From assembly GCA_965651535.1 (NCBI GenBank), contig CBFGSX010000015.1, forward strand, positions 1 to 20,296: DNA of 20,296 nt, read 5' to 3'. A program made the translations under genes and the position numbers. Shown here in pieces: positions 1 to 7,008 of this stretch. The stretch's first letter is position 1. The number at the start of each line of letters is the position of its first letter. The stretch comes from JAQGJA01 sp965651535. GTDB lineage: Bacteria > Pseudomonadota > Alphaproteobacteria > Micavibrionales > SZUA-601. The notes under the pieces are model-generated. The model ran no database searches. It was not told the DNA's origin and saw only the letters and a program-made list of their open reading frames with translations.

Positions 1-589
1 AGCTTAGATAGCTGAGCTGGAAGCCCATCTTGCCTGTGTCATAGGCAATCCCGGCCAAAAATCCGCTGGTGGTTTTCAGCATGAGGGCGGGGTTTTCCTC
101 GCCCCAGGTATAGCCGCCGCCGAGCGTAAATTTACCGACCGGCACGGTGATGCCCGCCATCTTGGCGACATCGCCCTGGATGCCGCGATTGATCGGCGCG
201 GAGGCAAAGGAGTCGTCGCCCGTCACAAGGGTAAAGCTTTGGGTGCCGTCCTGGCCCAGATAGTCGCGCTTGAGCGATTTCAAATGCTGGCCGAAGAACG
301 AGCTGAGGGCTTTGCGATCCTTGGGAATGATATCATCGGACGGGCCAGAGGGATCTTTGAACCCGTAAAGCATCAGGTTGATATGCTTGTCTTGCGCGAC
401 CTTGCGATAGGAATAGGTTCTGTCGTTCTCGGGCTCGAGCAGGAGCTTCATGGGCGGCAAAAGGCGCGGGTCATCGGCCTTGGCCGGAAACGCGATCAGG
501 GCCAGAGCCAGGGCCAAAACGAGGGGTATTAACGCTTCGACGAGGAAGGTTAAAATCTGGCGGGGGGCTGGGACTCTTTTCGTTAACAT
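1..589 (-). CDS. Partial secreted or outer-membrane protein, C-terminus beyond the left edge
   Basis: An open frame on the minus strand runs from an ATG at 589 off the left end of the window, giving 196 codons. The start is supported by AAGGAG eight bases upstream. The N-terminus has basic residues followed by a long Leu/Ala-rich hydrophobic stretch and a likely signal peptidase I site at AKA|DD near residue 38. The mature part contains a charged segment and then, towards the window edge, alternating polar and hydrophobic Gly/aromatic strands (for example FTLGGGYTWG and GFLAGIAYDTG), which look like outer-membrane beta-hairpins. I infer an outer-membrane or periplasmic protein but do not recognise a family. 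It lies downstream of the flgC-like gene on the same strand, across a 241-base gap, so it may have its own promoter. Confidence 0.75.
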   Translation of the reverse strand, partial: MLTKRVPAPRQILTFLVEALIPLVLALALALIAFPAKADDPRLLPPMKLLLEPENDRTYSYRKVAQDKHINLMLYGFKDPSGPSDDIIPKDRKALSSFFGQHLKSLKRDYLGQDGTQSFTLVTGDDSFASAPINRGIQGDVAKMAGITVPVGKFTLGGGYTWGEENPALMLKTTSGFLAGIAYDTGKMGFQLSYLS

Positions 590-769
590 CGTGCCTGCTC
601 CTTGAACGGGCAAATTCGCGTTATCATAAGTAAATCCTAGCAGTAGCCCTTTAAGGATAGCTTAAAACTATGGTAAATGCAACCGAATTGGTGCCGCGCA
701 ATTATTAACATAACACGTTTTGCTGCGCTGCATGACGGTGTTTTGCCGGGATTTTCCACGCCTCCAAGC

Positions 770-786
770 GGCCCGTCTGGCGGGCC
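770..786. other. Short GC hairpin between flgC-like gene and the left-edge gene
   Basis: The sequence forms a perfect 6-bp stem (GGCCCG / CGGGCC) with a 5-base loop, 45 bases downstream of the flgC-like stop codon. No T-run follows on either strand, so it is at best a weak or Rho-assisted stop for the minus-strand transcript. The rest of 590-830 holds no gene I can support. Confidence 0.3.
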
Positions 787-830
787 AAGAGACTCGGATT
801 ATTCGATTATTTTGAAAAACGTGCCGCGCG

Positions 831-1223
831 TCAGGCGAAAAGGTCTAAAAGTTCCTTGTCCATGTCGCGCTGGACGGAAACAATTTTCGCACTTGCAATA
901 TAGGCGTTTTTGGACTGCAACAGCCCTGTTATTTCGTCTTCGAGACTTATATTCGGGTAGGCGACGAGGCCCTGTTCGTTCGCATCCACCGAGTCGGGGT
1001 CGTAGACGGCGAAACTGGCCGGGTCGATATCGACCACATCCGCGATCACGCCACCTTTGTCGGCAGGGGAGAAAACAGGTTTGACGGGTTGATAGGCTGT
1101 GCGATCCCCGGCTTCGGGATGGACCTTGCCGCTTGAGTAAAGATTGGCGACGTTGCGCGCATGCGCGCCGATGGCGACGCTTTGCGCGTTCATACCGGAG
1201 AGGGCGATGGTGTAAGCACTCAT
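831..1223 (-). CDS. FlgC-like flagellar basal-body rod domain protein (orphan)
   Basis: The protein has 130 residues, close to the usual FlgC length of about 135-140. The N-terminal half has the rod-protein helix, with ALSGMNAQSVAIGAHARNVAN (residues 7-27) in place of the usual SGMxAQxxRLxxxAxNxAN pattern. The C-terminal half carries the FlgC signature GLVAYPNISLEDEI (85-98) followed by the long terminal helix with NAYIASAKIV. In flagella, FlgC forms part of the proximal rod crossing the periplasm. Here no flagellar gene adjoins it: the upstream neighbour, 34 bases away, is a PilP-like gene. The canonical TPGY-like segment after the ANxAN motif is replaced by LYSSGK, so this is a divergent paralogue. 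No convincing ribosome-binding site precedes the ATG. The family is reasonably sure; a role in a flagellum is not. Confidence 0.75.
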   Translation of the reverse strand: MSAYTIALSGMNAQSVAIGAHARNVANLYSSGKVHPEAGDRTAYQPVKPVFSPADKGGVIADVVDIDPASFAVYDPDSVDANEQGLVAYPNISLEDEITGLLQSKNAYIASAKIVSVQRDMDKELLDLFA

Positions 1224-1257
1224 CCGACAATTATGACAGAAAAGATTGAAGAAAGCT

Positions 1258-1917
1258 TTACGCCGCCGGGGCCGGATCGAGCCGGATTTCCTGTTTGCCG
1301 TGTTTCAGAGTCACGCCGTTGGCGGAAATTCCGTCTACCGTGGCTCCATCGGGCAGCGTGTCGCCGATGGTGATGCGATAGCGCGCATTGGCATTCGCCG
1401 GTTCAGGCGAGACCACGGCCGAGCATTTCAGGCCCATGCAGGTAATATCCATCCAGTAAAGCGTTTCGCTGGGTTGCATCTCGGCGATATCCAGCGGCAG
1501 CGACGCATCGTTGAGCGGAATAGGAGGCACTGCCTTGGCTATGGGATCGATCGGTACCAGCGGCACGATCCGATCGACCGAGTAATTTTCGTAAATCCCG
1601 GCATGGGCCTGTGCGCAAACGATGTTCGCCGGGATTTGACGGCATACTGTATAAGAAGGGGCGGGAATGTCCGGATCCGTCACGCCGATGGCCAGCGCCG
1701 CCTCGACCATGCGGTTGACGGCGCGCTCGCGCTCGATCATACGCTGGAGCATCTGCATTTGGTATTGCAACTGGATGATGGCTTGCAGATCCGGGTTCGA
1801 ACCGCCAAAGCGAATGTCATCTTCTGCCACGCCAGAAAAAACCTGCGCGCCTGCCGCGCCGGGTAGCGCCAGCAGCACGGCCAGACACAAGGTAAACGGG
1901 CGTAAGAAGCGCATCAT
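1258..1917 (-). CDS. pilP: PilP-like type IV pilus biogenesis protein
   Basis: The protein has 219 residues. A signal peptide ends at about residue 24 (AGA|Q). Next comes a Gln/Met-rich probable coiled coil (about 43-72) and a Pro-rich middle. The C-terminal domain (about 150-214) has the pattern ITIGDTLPDGATVDGISANGV in residues 182-202 followed by a short basic hairpin. This matches the C-terminal motif of the IncI1-type PilP family (GDTLPGGYTVxxIxxxxVxV), a small beta domain related in architecture to the GspC/PilP homology region that couples inner-membrane pilus parts to the secretin. Four cysteines (92, 101, 160, 165) could make two disulfides, as expected for the periplasm. It lies 39 bases downstream of pilV on the same strand. 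The assignment rests on one motif plus context, so it is moderate. Either of two tandem ATGs may be the start. Confidence 0.55.
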   Translation of the reverse strand: MMRFLRPFTLCLAVLLALPGAAGAQVFSGVAEDDIRFGGSNPDLQAIIQLQYQMQMLQRMIERERAVNRMVEAALAIGVTDPDIPAPSYTVCRQIPANIVCAQAHAGIYENYSVDRIVPLVPIDPIAKAVPPIPLNDASLPLDIAEMQPSETLYWMDITCMGLKCSAVVSPEPANANARYRITIGDTLPDGATVDGISANGVTLKHGKQEIRLDPAPAA

Positions 1918-1956
1918 AGGGTTACTTTAGGGGCCAAGAGCTTAAATTTCTGTAAC

Positions 1957-3195
1957 TTAGGGACAGTTGCCGTAGTCGTTATAGTTGCCCGGGTTGGACG
2001 AGTCGTGAATTTCGACGCAGCGATCCGCCACCAGTCGATCCACGATCACCGTGCCGCTGGTGATGTTGACCGTGCCGTTGATCTCGAGCGTGTTGCGGAC
2101 ATCCATCCGGCCCGTCGTCAGCGTGCCGTTGTTCATGTTGATCTGTCCGGCATTGAGCGTGTTGGTGTAAACCTCGCCGCTCGCCGTCACGTTGCTGTTG
2201 ACGTTGATGGCGTCGTTGACCACGAGGTTACCGCCGCCGACGCTGCCGACTGTCAGGTTCTGCGCGTCGAATTGATTGGTGCGGAAGGTCGGTGCCTGCA
2301 CGGTGGTGGCGTTCAGCGCGACGGTGTTGACCGTGCCGCTATTGACCGTCAGATTGCCCGAGAAATTGGAATCGCCTGAAACATCCATGCCGGCATTGAC
2401 GGTCATGCCGGCATTCGCTGTCGCCGGGCCGTTAAAAGTCGCCGTGCCCGCCACGTTGGTGTCGCCGAGATTGGCGAGCGTGGCCACGTTCAGCTCGCTG
2501 GCGGCGATATTGCCCGCGCCGTTGATATTGCGGCCGTTCATCAGAAGATCGGTGAACATGGTGTTCAGATCGGGATTGCCCAGATCTTCGCGGTAGAGAT
2601 ACGGCCCCGTCAGCAAATCCTCGGTATAGCTGATCAACGCGACGAGGCAGCCCGATCGCGGTGTCACCGGACAGTTGAACCCGCCGATATTCGCGATCGG
2701 CACGGCCCATTGGCCGAACGCGCCGCGCGCGGTGTTGACATCGCCGACGCTGGTCACCGAGCCGCCGAAATTCCCGGCCTGGCGCGCCGTGCGCAGCACC
2801 ATGTTGTTGGGGATATTTTGTGTGGCAAAGATCGTTGCGCGGTAAATGCCGCCCGCGTTGTTGTAACTGATGCGTAGCGGCGTGTTCAGCGGGCTGCGTA
2901 AAACGCCCGCTGTCAGCAATCCTTCGTCGCGCAGAATGTCACCCAGAGCCGCCCATTCCCCGCCGGCAGTCAGCGCGTCGTTGGTCGGCGGCAAAATAGC
3001 CCAGCGCGCCTCGACATAGCGCTGCACCACATGGCTGACGCGGGACAGATGCGTGCCGGCTCCGGTGGCACGCTCGGCGTCGATCCAGGACTGGGTCAGG
3101 CGGGTCACGCCCAGCAGTAACAGTGCCGAGATGCCGACGACGAGCATCAGCTCGAGAAGCGTAAAACCGGATTCAGGCGTGGGGCGGCGTGTCAT
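1957..3195 (-). CDS. pilV: PilV-type minor prepilin / pilus-tip adhesin with beta-repeat tail
   Basis: The protein has 412 residues. It starts with a type IV prepilin leader: cleavage site G10|F11, Glu at +5 (E15) and a hydrophobic N-terminal helix to about residue 35. Residues 36-230 match the constant region of IncI1 PilV (Shufflon_N type). Especially telling is YLYREDLGNPDLNTMF (199-214) followed by NGRNINGAGN, where PilV has LYR...PDLNRM...NNINNAG. Residues 230-390 are a low-complexity series of short T/V/N/G-rich beta repeats that should form a beta-helix or stalk, ending with DRCVEI and a final NCP. Known PilV proteins sit at the pilus tip and contact recipient cells. The start is supported by TAAGGA overlapping the stop of the upstream gene, nine bases away, so the two genes are translationally linked. 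No shufflon repeats or recombinase gene are visible. Confidence 0.8.
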   Translation of the reverse strand: MTRRPTPESGFTLLELMLVVGISALLLLGVTRLTQSWIDAERATGAGTHLSRVSHVVQRYVEARWAILPPTNDALTAGGEWAALGDILRDEGLLTAGVLRSPLNTPLRISYNNAGGIYRATIFATQNIPNNMVLRTARQAGNFGGSVTSVGDVNTARGAFGQWAVPIANIGGFNCPVTPRSGCLVALISYTEDLLTGPYLYREDLGNPDLNTMFTDLLMNGRNINGAGNIAASELNVATLANLGDTNVAGTATFNGPATANAGMTVNAGMDVSGDSNFSGNLTVNSGTVNTVALNATTVQAPTFRTNQFDAQNLTVGSVGGGNLVVNDAINVNSNVTASGEVYTNTLNAGQINMNNGTLTTGRMDVRNTLEINGTVNITSGTVIVDRLVADRCVEIHDSSNPGNYNDYGNCP

Positions 3196-3204
3196 GCAAA
3201 ATCC

Positions 3205-4728
3205 TTAAAAGGGCAAGTCATTAGGCGGGTCGGTGATGTGGTCGGGACAAGCAATGCCGATGCAATCCCGGGTGGCGCGCAGATTTTGAACGCGTAGAGC
3301 ATTGGCGGGCCCTGCGCCGCGCTGATCGATCGAACCGATATCCCAGTCCCCGGTATTATTGATTTGCGCCGTGCCTTCGGTGATGAGCTCTGCCGCAAAA
3401 ATATCAAGCGGCTGGGCGTTGTCGGGGCGGATCGTGGCGGCGGTCGTGTCGAAATTTCCGGCGACGCTGAAATCGCCGCCTGCGGAGACGTTTCGAATGG
3501 TCGAGGCGGGGCTGACATCTTCGACGGCGACGGTCACCGGCGGCCCTGCGGCAATCGGATTGACCGTGACAGCCTGTCCGGTGCCGGGTGCGCCCAGCAC
3601 GCCGACGCGGTCGACGCGCGTATCGGTGTCGATCGTTACTTCCAGAGGGCCGGTCGTGTGACCAAACGTCTCCGAGACCGACACATCGCCGGTGATGGAA
3701 GAGCCACCGGCAACCTCAAGCACGATCGGTGCACCGCCCGTATCGAGGATGGTAAAGTCGCTGTTGGTAATCGCGGGGCCGTTCATGTTGATCGTGTTTC
3801 CCTGACGCACCACCATTTCGTTGCGGAAATCGCCGATGGTGGCCATGGCCTGCGCCTGATCGACGAAGTCGGTGTTCAACTCTCCCGCGCCGCTGGCCAT
3901 GTCGACTGTGTCGGTGCCGCCGTCGTAATCGCCGATGCCGTGGCCGCGCCCCGGCCGTGCCGGATTCGGTGCAAAGGCCAGATCGACGTTCATGGCGTTC
4001 ATGTCGGGTCGCTCGGGCTGCGGGTAGCGCATGATGACATTTTCACCGACGCGGGCCAGCGCCGCTTCCCAGGCCGGGGCGATCACATCGCCGTTCTGCA
4101 CGTCGTTGAAACCGATCAACGCGATCTGCGCGTCGTTCAGGCAGGCGGTGCTTTCCGGCCCCCAGCGCACGCGCGCGGGCGCACCCTCGCAAGGCTCGCC
4201 GGTATTGATGCCGACAATGCCGAGGCGCCCCATACCGCGACTGGCGGCACCGGCCATAAAGGAGACATTCTCCGTCGGGCGGCGGATCGCCGCGCCTCGC
4301 GGCCGGATTTTCAAATGCAGATAGGCGCTGGGGGCGGGAGCCAAACCGTTTAAGGGCGCGACGTCACGGCCGCGGATCGTCAGTTCGAGATCCGCACGTC
4401 CGAGCGTATCAAAGGCCAGATTGTCCGGCGGACTCATAAAAGCCGGGGTGTAAAGATTGCCCAGCGCATCGAGGCTGGTGACGGGAGCGGTGCGGTAATG
4501 GGTCAGCTGCGCATAGCTGTGCGCCATGACGGCCACTTCGGCGAGACGTTCGCCCGTGGCAAAGTTTATCTTATGGTCGAAATCGCGCGTGAAGACAAAG
4601 GCGAAAGACCCCATGATCGAGACGAAAACCAGAATGATCACCGCCGCGCTGGCCATGAGGAATCCGCCTTCGCCCCCCATGCGGGCGGGGGCGCTTGGCA
4701 AAATTCCGGGCAGGCACAATGGCGTCAT
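3205..4728 (-). CDS. Large PilV-like pseudopilin / adhesin, first gene of the pil cluster
   Basis: I place the start at 4728, where AGAGG sits seven bases upstream; a longer frame from 4746 lacks such a site. The resulting protein has 507 residues. A short leader ends at GGEGG22|F23, followed by a hydrophobic helix to about residue 46, like a prepilin, but position +5 is Ser instead of the conserved Glu. Residues 50-300 form a pilin-like globular region with a Cys pair. Residues 300-470 are a V/T/G/D-rich beta-repeat region containing NTINMNGPAITNSDF, similar to the start of the PilV repeat tail. The end, RDCIGIAC, parallels the DRCVEI end of the adjacent pilV product. I infer a second tip or shaft subunit of the same apparatus, possibly arisen by ancient duplication. 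Processing by a prepilin peptidase is predicted, not certain. Confidence 0.6.
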   Translation of the reverse strand: MTPLCLPGILPSAPARMGGEGGFLMASAAVIILVFVSIMGSFAFVFTRDFDHKINFATGERLAEVAVMAHSYAQLTHYRTAPVTSLDALGNLYTPAFMSPPDNLAFDTLGRADLELTIRGRDVAPLNGLAPAPSAYLHLKIRPRGAAIRRPTENVSFMAGAASRGMGRLGIVGINTGEPCEGAPARVRWGPESTACLNDAQIALIGFNDVQNGDVIAPAWEAALARVGENVIMRYPQPERPDMNAMNVDLAFAPNPARPGRGHGIGDYDGGTDTVDMASGAGELNTDFVDQAQAMATIGDFRNEMVVRQGNTINMNGPAITNSDFTILDTGGAPIVLEVAGGSSITGDVSVSETFGHTTGPLEVTIDTDTRVDRVGVLGAPGTGQAVTVNPIAAGPPVTVAVEDVSPASTIRNVSAGGDFSVAGNFDTTAATIRPDNAQPLDIFAAELITEGTAQINNTGDWDIGSIDQRGAGPANALRVQNLRATRDCIGIACPDHITDPPNDLPF

Positions 4729-4763
4729 AAAACGACCTCTCATCACACCATAATATCATGGGG

Positions 4764-4820
4764 TTCATAAACCCTTTATGAAGAATTTGATTAAAATTTT
4801 AATGAATTTAGGAATTCATT
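4764..4820. repeat. AT-rich cluster of three palindromes between alkyltransferase and pil genes
   Basis: Three inverted repeats lie end to end: TTCATAAA-CCC-TTTATGAA (4764-4782), ATTAAAATTTTAAT (4790-4803) and AATGAATT-TAGG-AATTCATT (4801-4820). The last two overlap slightly, and the third covers the alkyltransferase stop codon at 4808. The tract is far more AT-rich than its surroundings. It could end the alkyltransferase transcript or hold operators for the pil cluster that starts at 4728. No good -35/-10 pair is evident; TATTAT at 4752-4757 on the minus strand could be a -10. Confidence 0.55.
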
Positions 4821-5362
4821 TCCCAATCAAGCAGTTGGCGCTTGAGGGCCGTCCCATAGCCATACCCGCCCAAAGCGCCATTGGCGGCCAGAACGCGGTG
4901 GCATGGCACGACGAAAGGAAGTGGGTTGTGGGCACAGACGGAACCGGCGGCGCGCGACGCGCCCGAAGATTTGGCGGCGGCGGCCAGCCCCGTATAGGTC
5001 ACGGTCTTGCCGCTGGGGATTTTCAGCATTTTCTGCATCGCCGCCCATTGGAAATCCGTGCCGTAAAATCCGAGAACCAGATCGGGCGGAAACACGCCCG
5101 TCCAGCGTCCTTGTTTGTTGAAGAGCTGTACCACCAGTTTTTTGGCGCGCGCGTTGTCCTGTTTCGTTTTAACGCTCCAGCCCCAGCCCTTGAGGAATTT
5201 CGCCGCGTCTTTTTCGGTATGCGCGGGCAAAAGATGCAGCCGCACCAGTGCGTCGCCCTGCCAGACAGCAAGAAAGAACCCCAGCGGGGAATCTGCCACG
5301 CCAGAGGTGTCGGGAAGAGGAGGCTTGTTCAGGCGGGTCAATTTTGGGAAGGTGTTTTTCAT
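4808..5362 (-). CDS. ogt: Methylated-DNA--protein-cysteine methyltransferase (O6-alkylguanine-DNA alkyltransferase)
   Basis: The protein has 184 residues from the ATG at 5362. It transfers an alkyl group from O6-alkylguanine in DNA to its own cysteine in a single-turnover suicide repair. The C-terminal DNA-binding/active domain is plain: IPSGKTVTYTGLA (115-127), the Arg finger region SGASRAAG (133-140), the hinge Asn in AHNP and the active-site VVPCHRV (151-157, Cys154), then GALGGYGYG. Residues 1-110 are the usual variable N-terminal domain. The start is uncertain because no Shine-Dalgarno is visible. In-frame ATGs at 5374 and 5392 also exist and would extend the gene into nth on the opposite strand. 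With the 5362 start, the two repair genes start back to back on the same CATG. The symbol ogt is used in the general sense; it is not an ada fusion. Confidence 0.9.
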   Translation of the reverse strand: MKNTFPKLTRLNKPPLPDTSGVADSPLGFFLAVWQGDALVRLHLLPAHTEKDAAKFLKGWGWSVKTKQDNARAKKLVVQLFNKQGRWTGVFPPDLVLGFYGTDFQWAAMQKMLKIPSGKTVTYTGLAAAAKSSGASRAAGSVCAHNPLPFVVPCHRVLAANGALGGYGYGTALKRQLLDWEMNS

Positions 5363-6011
5363 GAAGAACAACATAGCACGCGTTTCGGCCATTTTCGAGC
5401 GGTTGAAGAAAAAAGACCCGGCCCCCCGCACCGAGCTGGACTACGTCAATCCCTATACGTTGTTGGTCGCCGTGGCGCTGTCGGCGCAGGCCACCGATAT
5501 CGGCGTCAACAAGGCGACCAAGGCATTGTTCAAAATCGTCGACACGCCGCAAAAAATGCTGCGCCTGGGCGAAGCAAAGCTCAAGGAACATATCAAGACG
5601 ATCGGGCTGTTCAACACCAAGGCCGCGAATGTCATGGCGGCGGCAAAAATTTTGGTGGAAAAATTCGACGGCCGCGTTCCTGAAACGCGCGAGGAATTGG
5701 TGACGCTGCCCGGCGTAGGCCGTAAAACCGCGAATGTGGTGCTGAACGAAGCCTTTGGCCAGCCGACGATTGCGGTGGATACGCATATTTTGCGCGTCTC
5801 GAACCGTCTGGGGCTTTCAAAAGGTAAAACGCCCGATGCGGTCGAAGCCGATCTGGAAAAGATCGTCCCCGCCAAATACAAAAAACACGCGCATATCTGG
5901 CTGATTTTGCATGGACGGCATACCTGCAAGGCGCGCAAGCCCGAATGCGGTCATTGCGTGCTGGCGGATTTATGCGCGGCAAAGGAAAAAGTTTCTGAAA
6001 CGCAGAGCTAG
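5361..6011 (+). CDS. nth: Endonuclease III (DNA glycosylase/AP lyase)
   Basis: The protein has 216 residues, the usual Nth length. It removes oxidised pyrimidines from DNA and cleaves the abasic site. The helix-hairpin-helix LPGVGRKTA spans 116-124 with catalytic Lys122, and the catalytic Asp140 lies in AVDTHILRVSNRLGL. The C-terminal iron-sulfur loop has Cys189, 196, 199 and 205 in the exact C-x6-C-x2-C-x5-C spacing of E. coli Nth. The ATG at 5361 is chosen because GGAAGG lies eight bases upstream and the protein start aligns with known Nth; the frame is open further upstream but that part is antisense to the alkyltransferase. Any promoter must lie inside the divergent alkyltransferase gene, since there is no intergenic space. 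Confidence 0.96.
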   Translation: MKNNIARVSAIFERLKKKDPAPRTELDYVNPYTLLVAVALSAQATDIGVNKATKALFKIVDTPQKMLRLGEAKLKEHIKTIGLFNTKAANVMAAAKILVEKFDGRVPETREELVTLPGVGRKTANVVLNEAFGQPTIAVDTHILRVSNRLGLSKGKTPDAVEADLEKIVPAKYKKHAHIWLILHGRHTCKARKPECGHCVLADLCAAKEKVSETQS

Positions 6012-6041
6012 ACAGAGAATCCTGCAATAACTTTTCTTTAT

Positions 6042-6110
6042 CGTCATTCCGGCGAAAGCCGGAATCCACATGGTTCCGCGAGATGGATGCCGTCCTTCGA
6101 CGGCATGACG
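6042..6110. repeat. REP-like palindromic repeat element with two hairpins
   Basis: The outer ends CGTCAT (6042-6047) and ATGACG (6105-6110) are inverted repeats. Inside are two perfect 8-bp hairpins: ATTCCGGC-GAAA-GCCGGAAT (6046-6065) and ATGCCGTC-CTTC-GACGGCAT (6087-6106). This matches the widespread dispersed repeat in proteobacterial genomes that begins GTCATTCCGGCGAAAGCCGG and ends GGCATGACGG. It lies between the convergent nth and bactofilin genes and may also act as a bidirectional transcription stop. No other copy is present in this window. Confidence 0.8.
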
Positions 6111-6187
6111 GTTTGTGCTGATTTCTCCATCTATCCCTGCGTTTCAAAAGAGATCAACCGATTGCGGCCGCCGGGGAATATCTTTCC

Positions 6188-6838
6188 TCAGGCCGAGGCT
6201 TTGAGAAAGCCGGGTTCGCTGGTGAAATCACTAAAGGCGAACGCGCCGCTCGGCTTGTCTTCGATCACTTCGTCTTCGGCTTTTGGCGCGGGCTTGGCTT
6301 CGGCCAGCACGCCGATGCGGCCGTTGATCTGCGCGCCGGTGTCGACCTGAAGGCGGCTATATTGAATGACGCCGGTGACGTTTGCCGTCGGGCGGATCGT
6401 CAATTTGCCGCGCACGGTCAGCTCGCCGTCGAAATTCCCGGCGATGTCGGCCTGTTCGATGTCGACCGTGCCCGAGAACGTCCCCGTCTCGTTGATCTCC
6501 AGCATTTTGCCGCCTTTGATGGTGGCCTTGACATTGCCCTCGACGACCAGATGGTCGCAGGTGGCAATCTCGCCGCTCAAGGAAATATCGCGTCCGACCG
6601 TCAGGGTGCGCATCTGGTCGGCGCGGGTGAAATTATTGACGGGGTTTTGTTGCTGGCGCGCGCGGTTTTGTGCGGCGGTCACCGGATTGACCGGCGGTGC
6701 AAGATTGGGCGTGGCCGAGGCGGTGCTTTGCGAGGGCAAAGGGCGGCCGACCAGATCGGGGTCGCGGCGCGGCGGATGCGGTCGATTGGCATTGGAGGGT
6801 TTTTGCGGCGGTTGTTCCTTGCTGCGGAAAATCATCAT
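6188..6838 (-). CDS. Bactofilin (polymer-forming cytoskeletal protein)
   Basis: The protein has 216 residues. The bactofilin core spans about 78-178: repeating short beta strands such as TLTVGRDISLSGEI, HLVVEGNVKATI, ADIAGNFDGEL and KLTIRPTANVTGVI, which build the right-handed beta-helix of this family. It is flanked by a Pro/Gln-rich N-terminal tail (about 75 residues) and an acidic C-terminal tail. Bactofilins polymerise without nucleotide into membrane-associated filaments and act in cell shape, stalk formation, polar organisation or motility. The start is placed at the tandem ATGs at 6838/6835 because AGGGAGG lies directly upstream; spacing slightly favours 6835. The gene is divergent from glucokinase across about 170 bases and convergent with nth. 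No peptidase M23 partner, common beside bactofilins, is next to it here. Confidence 0.93.
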   Translation of the reverse strand: MMIFRSKEQPPQKPSNANRPHPPRRDPDLVGRPLPSQSTASATPNLAPPVNPVTAAQNRARQQQNPVNNFTRADQMRTLTVGRDISLSGEIATCDHLVVEGNVKATIKGGKMLEINETGTFSGTVDIEQADIAGNFDGELTVRGKLTIRPTANVTGVIQYSRLQVDTGAQINGRIGVLAEAKPAPKAEDEVIEDKPSGAFAFSDFTSEPGFLKASA

Positions 6839-7008
6839 AGCCTCCCTGAAAAGATCTGATTGCCAGTCGCCTCTTTGGGGTAACATAATGCCCGTTTCTG
6901 CGCAAGCCGTTCCCGTCTTGATTTCCGTCTTTCTTATGGGCAGTCTCGCTGCGATGAAACACCCCGTCCGGGTCCTTCGGGCCCCAGGTGGAGAGATTGG
7001 GGGTATTG

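Noticed and set aside
1957..3195. Shufflon (invertible PilV 3' segments)
   Set aside because: The repeats in the tail look like degenerate protein beta-repeats. I see no pairs of inverted conserved recombination sites and no Rci-type recombinase in the window.
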